Shown here: piece by piece, positions 6,986 through 13,182 of the stretch
How the letters are laid out: each line of letters starts with the position of its first letter
Position numbering within the stretch: position 1 is the stretch's first letter
Source: CAURMH01 sp963525745
GTDB taxonomy: Bacteria; Pseudomonadota; Gammaproteobacteria; Enterobacterales; Pasteurellaceae
Length of the DNA: 19,630 nt
NCBI GenBank assembly: GCA_963525745.1
Contig: CAURMH010000030.1
Coordinates: 1-19,630, forward strand
Direction of reading: 5' to 3'
Notes under the pieces: model-generated
Told to the model about the DNA's origin: nothing
Seen by the model: the letters and a program-made list of their open reading frames with translations, nothing else
Database searches by the model: none
Program-made: the position numbers and the translations under genes

Positions 6986-8562
6986 GGCGTGTTTGAATGA
7001 AATGACATTTTCTCAAAGGGGATTTCATATTGTGAAACATTAAAATCAACCCCTTGCAGCGAGCGATGATAAAGCGCCTTGGTTCGCGAATATGTCAGCG
7101 GAATGTAAACGGATTGCTCCGCAAGATAGCGAAATACATCGGTGTAAAGCGTTTGGCGCTCCGACTCGTTCGGTGTGATAAGTAATTGATTAATCATTCG
7201 ATCGATTTGCGCTTTTTTCGGTAAGCCTTTTTGCGCCTGATAATCGGCATGAGCAGGAATTCTGAAAGAGGAGACGAAGGAAGCCGGATCGTAAGGTTTT
7301 CCCCAAGAAAGGGCATATTGTAAATCAAACCGTCCTGATTTTTGTCGCGCTAAAAAGGCTTGTTTTTCTTCGCCTAAAATTTGTAAATCAACGCCGATTT
7401 GTTTGAAATCCGCCTGTAAAAGCTCGGCAATGTCTTTTTCGGCCGCATTGTTGATATTGTACGAAAGCAGGAGCGACAACGGTTTGCCTTCTTTTTCACG
7501 AATCAATTTACCGATAGGAAGACGCCAACCGGCAGCATCAAGCAATTCGGCCGATTTTTGCGGCGAGAATGCGTAAGTGGCAACTTCAATATTACAGTAA
7601 GGGACTTCTTTCGCCATTAGGCTTTCTGCGATGGATTCGGTTCCGTTAAACACCCCTTCCGCAACGGCTTTTTTATTTACCGCATGGGCCAACGCGCGTC
7701 GCACCTGTGGATCTGCCGTAATCGGGCGGGTGGTATTAAGAATAAGCGTGCGTGATGCCGTCGGCGCGCTGAGTTTTCCGATAAATTCCCTTTCGCTGTT
7801 TAACGCTTCAAATCCCGCCATATCCAACATGTCGCCATCTGCGCCGAAAATAAGTTGAATGTCGCCTTTTTGCAGGGCTAACAGTATCGTTTGTCGATCC
7901 GGAATAACGTGCCAAATGACCGCACTTAAAGACGGTTTTTCGCCCCAGTAAGACGGATTCGGCGTAAATCGAGCGAATTGGTTTTTGCGATGTTCGGCTA
8001 ATATCCACGGACCTGTTCCGGCGTAGTCAGTGACACCGTTTTCGGTCTTTCCATCGATAAATGCGCGCGGTGAAATAAATCGAAACGGTCGCGTTAGTCC
8101 TAACTCAATCAGCGTTGGATAATAAGGGGTCTTGAGTTTTAATTGAATAGTATCGTCGTCAATCACGTTAACTTGATCGATTTGTCGAACCAATTCCAGC
8201 CAGGCGTGGCGTTGATAATTGGCTAACACGGCCTCGAAATTGCGTTTTACCGCATGGGCGTTAAAAGGTTCGCCGTCGCTAAATGTCACATGACGACGCA
8301 GATGAAATGTATAGGTTTTATTATCGTCGGAAATTTCCCAACTTGTAGCTAAATGAGGGACGACGCCTTGCTCGGTATTGATGACCAACGGCTCAAAGAC
8401 CATATTTTGCGCCGCCATTTCTCCGCTATATAAATGCGGATTAATGTCCCGAATGTCTTTCGTGCTGGCATAATCCAATATATTATCGGTCGGCTTAGCG
8501 GACAAAACCGATGAAGCGAAGGTGATAAAAACGGATAAAAGTGCGGTCAAAAATTTTTGCAT
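6982..8562 (-). CDS. nikA: Nickel-binding periplasmic protein NikA (Ni-histidine type)
   Basis: NikA is the periplasmic receptor of the nickel importer, an SBP family 5 (peptide/nickel) protein of 526 aa (E. coli NikA 524). A signal peptide covers residues 1-22, ending SVLSA. It aligns with E. coli NikA almost without gaps, including GEPFNAHAVKRNFEAVL, YQRHAWLELV and TRPFRFISP. Pocket residues known from E. coli NikA bound to Ni-(L-His)2 are all kept: R118, W121, R158, W420, Y424 and H438 (mature E. coli R97, W100, R137, W398, Y402 and H416, the direct metal ligand). This makes a nickel-histidine ligand much more likely than a peptide. It starts 13 nt after the methyltransferase gene. A USS lies inside the signal-peptide codons (8538-8547) and another at 7919-7927. 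Confidence 0.93.
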   Translation of the reverse strand: MQKFLTALLSVFITFASSVLSAKPTDNILDYASTKDIRDINPHLYSGEMAAQNMVFEPLVINTEQGVVPHLATSWEISDDNKTYTFHLRRHVTFSDGEPFNAHAVKRNFEAVLANYQRHAWLELVRQIDQVNVIDDDTIQLKLKTPYYPTLIELGLTRPFRFISPRAFIDGKTENGVTDYAGTGPWILAEHRKNQFARFTPNPSYWGEKPSLSAVIWHVIPDRQTILLALQKGDIQLIFGADGDMLDMAGFEALNSEREFIGKLSAPTASRTLILNTTRPITADPQVRRALAHAVNKKAVAEGVFNGTESIAESLMAKEVPYCNIEVATYAFSPQKSAELLDAAGWRLPIGKLIREKEGKPLSLLLSYNINNAAEKDIAELLQADFKQIGVDLQILGEEKQAFLARQKSGRFDLQYALSWGKPYDPASFVSSFRIPAHADYQAQKGLPKKAQIDRMINQLLITPNESERQTLYTDVFRYLAEQSVYIPLTYSRTKALYHRSLQGVDFNVSQYEIPFEKMSFHSNTP

Positions 8563-8575
8563 TTTGGTTTCTCAT

Positions 8576-9349
8576 TTATTTTTGTGCAATCACCATAAAC
8601 ATCGGTGTCGAACGATAGTTAATCTTTTCCGCCTCATCCCACAACGTCTCACCGATTTTGGTATCGACCAGAAGGCGGCAGTAGCCTATCTGCAGCAGCG
8701 TATTTAAATCCCACTGCGGCCGCCGCTCACGACTGAGAGGCAGTCGGCGCGCAATGGTTTCCATTGCGGCGGTGTCCGTATCGGCATAATGATCAGGAAT
8801 ATTTAATCGCTGTGTTGCGGCGCGATCTTGTTCAAATTGTTCACGCAACTTATTGTCGAATAAATATAAATACCAATTGGCGTCGAAGTTAATTAATCGC
8901 CCGCCTTTTTTCAGTACACGATGCCATTCATCATAGGCTTGCGCAGGGTTGGCCAGATTCCAGGTGACATTGCGGGTAACGATCAAATCAAATTGTTCAT
9001 CTTCAAAAGGCAGCGTATGAACATCAGATTGCACAAATTCAATGGCGACGTCATAATTCGCCGCATTTTGACGCGCTTGCATTAACATTTTTTCAGTTGC
9101 ATCCACGGCCGTTACCCGATGTCCCGCTTGCGCCATAATAATCGCAAAAAAGCCCGGGCCGGTGCCGATATCCAATACGTTTAATTGTCGCCCGTCTGAC
9201 GGCGCTTGTGCTAAAATAGCCTCTTGCCATTGTTGTCGCTTAAGGCTTTGAAGCTCTTCCACATTAACGTCGCTATAACCTTGTGCGCGATTTGACCAAT
9301 AATCGGTGATAGCCGATAAAAGCTGTCCGTGTTCTGAATTTTGTTTCAC
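8576..9349 (-). CDS. Class I SAM-dependent methyltransferase leading the nik operon
   Basis: This is a 257-aa soluble protein with a Rossmann-like methyltransferase fold. Motif I is VLDIGTGPGFF (58-68), the acidic residue that binds the SAM ribose is D83 (AVDAT), a motif IV-like segment is VTRNVTWNL (124-132), and GGRLINFDANWYLYLFD (149-165) lies after it. It falls in the methyltransferase type 11/UbiE-like group. It has no signal peptide, so it acts in the cytosol. The start is a GTG at 9349 with an AAGGG ribosome binding site 6 nt upstream. It is the first gene of the operon and lies 13 nt before nikA, so it is very likely coexpressed with the nickel importer. Its substrate is unknown. A role on the imported nickel ligand or on a nickel-linked cofactor is a guess from position only. 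E. coli nikABCDE has no such gene. Confidence 0.9.
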   Translation of the reverse strand: MKQNSEHGQLLSAITDYWSNRAQGYSDVNVEELQSLKRQQWQEAILAQAPSDGRQLNVLDIGTGPGFFAIIMAQAGHRVTAVDATEKMLMQARQNAANYDVAIEFVQSDVHTLPFEDEQFDLIVTRNVTWNLANPAQAYDEWHRVLKKGGRLINFDANWYLYLFDNKLREQFEQDRAATQRLNIPDHYADTDTAAMETIARRLPLSRERRPQWDLNTLLQIGYCRLLVDTKIGETLWDEAEKINYRSTPMFMVIAQK

Positions 9350-9370
9350 TGCAAACCCTTAACCGCTTTG

Positions 9371-9385
9371 TTTGAATGATTTTCA
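9371..9385 (-). promoter_or_regulatory. Weak Fur-like operator candidate near the nik operon start
   Basis: Centred on G9378, the 7-1-7 pattern matches the Fur consensus at 10 of 14 positions (right half 6 of 7, left half 4 of 7). The inner sequence TGAATGATTTTCA also holds the inverted repeat TGAA/TTCA. It lies just downstream of the candidate nik -10 box, where a repressor could act. The match is too weak to be firm. Confidence 0.22.
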
Positions 9386-9388
9386 CGT

Positions 9389-9416
9389 ATTGTAAAGTGC
9401 GGTCGAATTTTAGCAA
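9389..9416 (-). promoter_or_regulatory. Candidate promoter of the methyltransferase-nik operon
   Basis: Reading the minus strand, TTGCTA (9416-9411), a 16-nt spacer and TACAAT (9394-9389) resemble a sigma-70 promoter about 40 nt before the GTG start. A USS (9394-9403) fills part of the spacer. I looked for the E. coli NikR palindrome (GTATGA-N16-TCATAC) here and did not find it. Confidence 0.4.
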
Positions 9417-9464
9417 GTTTTAGTATTTAAAAAAAGGGCTAAAGCCGTTAGAATAACCGCACTT
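9394..9464. repeat. Inverted pair of uptake sequences between nik operon and def
   Basis: AAAGTGCGGT at 9394-9403 and its inverse ACCGCACTT at 9456-9464 lie 52 nt apart. The 9-bp arms could pair, but the long spacer and the location within two divergent promoters argue against a terminator. Both are exact Haemophilus-type USS cores. Confidence 0.85.
9426..9454 (+). promoter_or_regulatory. Candidate def promoter
   Basis: TTTAAA (9426-9431), a 17-nt spacer and TAGAAT (9449-9454) give a modest sigma-70 match, with the predicted start about 30 nt before the def ATG. The downstream USS (9456-9464) would fall around the transcription start. Confidence 0.35.
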
Positions 9465-9490
9465 AAATTTTATTTGTATTAGAGAGTAGT

Positions 9491-10003
9491 ATGGCTGTTT
9501 TAGATGTATTAATTTACCCCGATGAACGCTTGAAAACGATTGCGACGCCGGTGACGGAAGTAAACGATGAAGTCCGTCGGATTATCGACGACATGTTTGA
9601 AACCATGTACCAACAGGAAGGCATCGGTTTGGCCGCCACGCAAGTCGATATTCATCGACGTATTATCACGATTGATATCGACGGAACGAAACAAAATCAA
9701 GTGGTATTGATTAACCCTGAAATTATGAACAGTAGCGGCGAAACCGGCATTGAGGAAGGTTGTTTGTCTTTGCCGGGGCTACGCGGTTTTGTGCCTCGCA
9801 AGGAAAAAGTGACCGTAAAAGCCCTCAATCGCGACGGCGAAGAATTTGTGTTGGAAGCCGATGAATTACTGGCGATTTGTATTCAGCATGAAATTGATCA
9901 CCTTAACGGAATTGTTTTTGCCGATTACCTTTCGCCGCTAAAACGTCAACGTATGAAAGAAAAACTGCTGAAATATCAAAAGCAGGTTGCCCGCCGCAAA
10001 TAA
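9491..10003 (+). CDS. def: Peptide deformylase
   Basis: This metalloenzyme removes the N-formyl group from nascent proteins at the ribosome. The 170-aa protein carries all three deformylase motifs: GIGLAATQ (44-51), EGCLSLPG (89-96, metal ligand C91) and QHEIDHLNG (132-140, ligands H133 and H137, catalytic E134). Length matches E. coli Def (169 aa). The start is the ATG at 9491, preceded by an AGAGAG-type purine-rich site. It is the first gene of a def-fmt-rsmB-GT-trkA series on +, in the order common to gammaproteobacteria (def, fmt, rsmB, trkA, mscL). A small terminator-like hairpin separates it from fmt. Confidence 0.97.
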   Translation: MAVLDVLIYPDERLKTIATPVTEVNDEVRRIIDDMFETMYQQEGIGLAATQVDIHRRIITIDIDGTKQNQVVLINPEIMNSSGETGIEEGCLSLPGLRGFVPRKEKVTVKALNRDGEEFVLEADELLAICIQHEIDHLNGIVFADYLSPLKRQRMKEKLLKYQKQVARRK

Positions 10004-10008
10004 TAAAT

Positions 10009-10029
10009 GCCCACACAAGTGGGCTTTTT
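10009..10029 (+). terminator. Short intrinsic terminator or attenuator between def and fmt
   Basis: GCCCAC (10009-10014) and GTGGGC (10019-10024) form a 6-bp GC-rich stem with an ACAA loop, followed by TTTTT (10025-10029). It starts 6 nt after the def stop. It would reduce readthrough into fmt if functional. Confidence 0.72.
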
Positions 10030-10051
10030 ATGCTTAGAATGATCTTAAATT

Positions 10052-11011
10052 ATGACAAAACCCCTTAATATTATTTTTGCCGGAACACCGGATTTTGCCG
10101 CGCAGCATTTGCAGGCATTGTTACAATCATCCCATCATGTGATTGCCGTTTATACCCAGCCGGATAAGCCGGCCGGGCGAGGCAAAAAACTGCAGGCGAG
10201 TCCGGTAAAACAACTGGCAGAACAACATCAAATTCCCGTATTTCAACCGAAATCGTTGCGTCAGCCGGAAACTCAGGCAGAATTGACCGCACTTCAGGCG
10301 GACGTGATGGTCGTGGTGGCTTATGGATTGATTTTGCCGCCGGCAGTGCTGGCCGCCCCCCGCTTGGGTTGCTTGAACGTTCACGGTTCACTTTTACCGC
10401 GTTGGCGCGGTGCCGCCCCGATCCAACGGGCGATTTGGGCGGGCGATCGACAAACGGGTGTTACTGTGATGCAAATGGACGCCGGTTTGGATACCGGCGA
10501 TATGTTACATAAAGTATATTGTGATATATCGCCGCAGGAAACGTCAGCGTCGCTATACGCCAAATTGGCGAATATTGCGCCTGCGGCGTTAATTGACGTC
10601 CTAAATCATTTGGAGGACGGTGTTTTTCAGCCGGAAAAACAATCAGATGTGGACAGTCATTATGCGGAAAAACTGTCGAAGGAAGAAGCGAAACTTGATT
10701 GGAGATTATCTGCCGAGCAATTGGAGCGCTGTATCCGTGCCTTTAATCCTTGGCCCATAAGTTATTTCACGACAGAAGATTCGCGCGGTCAGTCACAGGC
10801 GGTCAAAGTGTATCAGGCAACTGTATTGCCTCATCAAAATCAGCCGGCGGGAACAATTTTAGCGGCGGATAAAACGGGCATTCAAATCGCAACGGCGAAC
10901 GGTGTGTTGAATTTATTGCAATTACAGCCGGCGGGTAAGAAGCCCATGTCGGCGCAGGAGCTGCTCAATGGCCGTGCAGACTGGTTTAATGTAGGCAAGG
11001 TTTTGGCGTAA
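10052..11011 (+). CDS. fmt: Methionyl-tRNA formyltransferase
   Basis: Fmt transfers a formyl group from 10-formyltetrahydrofolate to Met-tRNAfMet for translation initiation, the counterpart of the neighbouring deformylase. The 319-aa protein (E. coli 315) has the N-terminal formyltransferase fold with catalytic N109 and H111 (LNVHGSLLPRWRGAAPIQ) and D147 (DAGLDTGDM), and a C-terminal tRNA-binding OB domain (about 210-319). The ATG at 10052 gives the usual start, TKPLNIIFAGTPDFA; the ribosome binding site is poor. The stop overlaps the rsmB ATG by one base (TAATG), indicating coupled translation. One USS is at 10286-10294. Confidence 0.97.
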   Translation: MTKPLNIIFAGTPDFAAQHLQALLQSSHHVIAVYTQPDKPAGRGKKLQASPVKQLAEQHQIPVFQPKSLRQPETQAELTALQADVMVVVAYGLILPPAVLAAPRLGCLNVHGSLLPRWRGAAPIQRAIWAGDRQTGVTVMQMDAGLDTGDMLHKVYCDISPQETSASLYAKLANIAPAALIDVLNHLEDGVFQPEKQSDVDSHYAEKLSKEEAKLDWRLSAEQLERCIRAFNPWPISYFTTEDSRGQSQAVKVYQATVLPHQNQPAGTILAADKTGIQIATANGVLNLLQLQPAGKKPMSAQELLNGRADWFNVGKVLA

Positions 11012-12357
11012 TGGAAAAAACGACACAAAAAGCAAAGCAAAAAATAACACAAAAAACGACCGCACTTTCAAGTCGAGCGGTTGCCGCCGACGTCATTTTA
11101 TCTGTATTGGCTAAAAAACAATCTTTATCAGTCCTATTGCCTGACGCACAACGGCGAGTTAAACCGCAGGACGCCCCTTTATTACAGGAAATCGTTTTCG
11201 GCGTTTGTCGTGTGCTGCCCCGCTTAGAACAAATTATCAACAAATTGGTAACCACACCGCTGAAAGGCAAAATGCAAATTGTGCATTGCTTATTGTTAAT
11301 CGGTCTTTATCAACTGCTTTATATGCGTATTCCGGCTCATGCCGCCGTGGATGAAACGGTCAGTGTCGCTAAGGCATTGCGCGTCGAAAAATGTCGCGCA
11401 TTAGTGAACGCCGTGCTGCGCCGCTTTTTACGCGAACAGGAACAAATTTTAGCGATCGTCGATAAGCATTGGCAAACGCTGCATCCGGATTGGCTGGTGA
11501 ACAAATTAAAATCGGCGTATCCGAATTGGCGTGAAATTATTACGGCAAATAATCAAAAGCCGCCGATGTGGCTACGTGTTAATCAACAGCAAAATTCGAC
11601 GGAAAACTACCGCACTTTATTGGCCAAAGAACAGATCATTGCCGAATGTGCCGGCCCGCCTTGCGCGTTGCGTCTTAAGCAGCCCGTCACTGTGAGTCGT
11701 TTGTCGCAGTTCGCCGACGGGGCGGTAACGGTTCAGGATTTACATGCGCAATGGGCGGCGCTTTTGCTGACGCCGCAAAATGGCGAATTGATTTTAGATG
11801 CTTGTGCCGCTCCCGGCGGTAAAACGACGCATCTTTTAGAAATTGCCCCGCAAGCAAAAGTGATTGCGCTGGATGCGGAAGCTTCTCGTTTAGAACGCGT
11901 GCGGGAAAATCTGGCGCGCCTCGGACAACATGCTACGGTCATTTGCGGCGATGCCGCACAGCCGGAAAAATGGCTCGATGAAATAGGCGGAAGTGCGGTC
12001 GAATTTGACAAAATTTTGTTGGATGTGCCTTGTTCTGCGACAGGCGTGATTCGCCGCCACCCCGATATAAAATGGTTGCGGCAGCCGGAGGACATTGCAC
12101 CGCTGGTGGCGCTGCAGCGTAAAATTTTGCAGGCGTTGTGGCGAAAATTAAAACCGGCCGGAACATTATTGTATGCCACTTGTTCGATTTTACCGGAGGA
12201 AAACAGCGCGCAAATCGCCGCTTTTCTCGCGGAGCAGGAGGACGCCGAACTTTTGCCATTGCCTTTTGAGTCGCAAAGTGCGGTCGGTTTTCAGTTTTTT
12301 CCGAACGCGCGGGGCGGCGATGGATTTTATTATGCCAAATTGCGTAAAAAGCCATGA
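11011..12357 (+). CDS. rsmB: 16S rRNA (cytosine-967-C5)-methyltransferase RsmB
   Basis: RsmB methylates C967 of 16S rRNA using SAM. The 448-aa protein has an N-terminal NusB-like RNA-binding domain (about 20-150) and a C-terminal methyltransferase domain. That domain shows motif I DACAAPGGKT (263-272), D288 (ALDAE), motif IV DVPCSATG (338-345, C341) and motif VI YATCSILPEEN (388-398, nucleophile C391). It is about 20 residues longer than E. coli RsmB. The first 18 residues are a Lys/Thr/Gln-rich low-complexity stretch (TTQKAKQKITQKTTAL) that contains a USS-encoded Thr-Ala-Leu. The start is coupled to the fmt stop. Four USS lie in this gene (11059-11068, 11609-11618, 11991-11999, 12275-12284), the densest cluster in the window. 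Confidence 0.96.
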   Translation: MEKTTQKAKQKITQKTTALSSRAVAADVILSVLAKKQSLSVLLPDAQRRVKPQDAPLLQEIVFGVCRVLPRLEQIINKLVTTPLKGKMQIVHCLLLIGLYQLLYMRIPAHAAVDETVSVAKALRVEKCRALVNAVLRRFLREQEQILAIVDKHWQTLHPDWLVNKLKSAYPNWREIITANNQKPPMWLRVNQQQNSTENYRTLLAKEQIIAECAGPPCALRLKQPVTVSRLSQFADGAVTVQDLHAQWAALLLTPQNGELILDACAAPGGKTTHLLEIAPQAKVIALDAEASRLERVRENLARLGQHATVICGDAAQPEKWLDEIGGSAVEFDKILLDVPCSATGVIRRHPDIKWLRQPEDIAPLVALQRKILQALWRKLKPAGTLLYATCSILPEENSAQIAAFLAEQEDAELLPLPFESQSAVGFQFFPNARGGDGFYYAKLRKKP

Positions 12358-12375
12358 AAATGAGACGGGGGAAAA

Positions 12376-13179
12376 ATGAATTTGCCAGACATTGATGTCG
12401 TTATTCCTTGCTATAACGCGGCGCAAACTTTGGCTCGAGGGGTGGCCTCCGTATTGGCTCAGCGGCAGTTGGGGAAGATTTGGTTGATTGATGATCGATC
12501 GGAAGACAATACGCTTGATGTGGCGTTGGATTTCGCGCGGCGTTATCCGGACAAGATTTATGTCGAGTCTATGCCGCGTAACGGCGGTGTGGCGAAAGCC
12601 AGAAATTGGGGCGCATTACAATCCCAAGCAGAATTTATTGCTTTTTTGGATGCCGATGACGCCTATGAAGCGGGGGCATTAGAAGCCGCCGCGAGTGTGT
12701 TTCATTTTCGCCCTGAAGTCAGTTTGGTGCGTTTGGCGTTGAAACCGGTGGGGATTGCGGCTCGTTATGCGACTCACCCGAAATTTGATTTTGCTTGGCA
12801 GCATATGCGAATGACCTGCGGTGGCAATGTGGTTTTTCAGCGTGCTTTCTTTTTAGCTTGCGGCGGTTTTCCGCAAGATTCGCTGTTCCGTATATTGGGC
12901 GGTGAAGATGGTGCGTTAGGAATTGCGACGACTAAAATCGCAACGGTGGCGACATTATTTGACGATGTCGGTGTGTTGCATTATTGCCGGGATGGGATGC
13001 ATGCGGAACGTTTGCTCGACGCGATTTTGTTTAATCGTATGCCGGAAGGGGTGACGCCCGGGAAATTGGCGCAGGCCGATGAGATTACGGCGCAAATTTG
13101 TTATCGAATTGAGCGTTTAAAGTGCGGTCTAAATTCGGCGCAAATCGGAATTTTGCCTTTGGTTGTTGAACGGGAGTAA
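12376..13179 (+). CDS. Family 2 glycosyltransferase, substrate unknown
   Basis: This 267-aa protein has a GT-A fold typical of GT2 enzymes. The N-terminal nucleotide-sugar segment is DVVIPCYNAAQTL (7-19), with LIDDRSEDNT (37-46) and NGGVAKARN (69-77). The metal-binding DXD-like motif is FLDADDA (90-96), and a likely catalytic-base region is LGGEDGALG (174-182). There is no membrane segment or signal peptide, so it should act at the cytoplasmic side, perhaps on LPS or another surface glycan. It lies 18 nt after rsmB behind a GGGG-type ribosome binding site, and its stop codon overlaps the trkA ribosome binding site, so it is cotranscribed. Its position splits the rsmB-trkA neighbourhood conserved in E. 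coli and, as I recall, H. influenzae. It carries a USS (13119-13128) and looks resident rather than recently imported. Acceptor and donor cannot be read from the sequence. Confidence 0.88.
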   Translation: MNLPDIDVVIPCYNAAQTLARGVASVLAQRQLGKIWLIDDRSEDNTLDVALDFARRYPDKIYVESMPRNGGVAKARNWGALQSQAEFIAFLDADDAYEAGALEAAASVFHFRPEVSLVRLALKPVGIAARYATHPKFDFAWQHMRMTCGGNVVFQRAFFLACGGFPQDSLFRILGGEDGALGIATTKIATVATLFDDVGVLHYCRDGMHAERLLDAILFNRMPEGVTPGKLAQADEITAQICYRIERLKCGLNSAQIGILPLVVERE

Positions 13180-13182
13180 AGC

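Noticed and set aside
9394..9464. Inverted USS pair as a terminator
   Set aside because: The arms are 52 nt apart, no T-run follows, and they lie between divergent genes where no terminator is needed.
9350..9490. NikR palindrome upstream of the nik operon
   Set aside because: No GTATGA/TCATAC half-sites at the required spacing were found on either strand.
11733..12179. Minus-strand 148-codon open frame opposite rsmB
   Set aside because: It lies wholly inside a clearly conserved gene, is Ser/Ala/Cys-rich with no recognisable domain, and arises from the codon bias of rsmB. Similar antisense frames over fmt (10071-10391) were rejected for the same reason.
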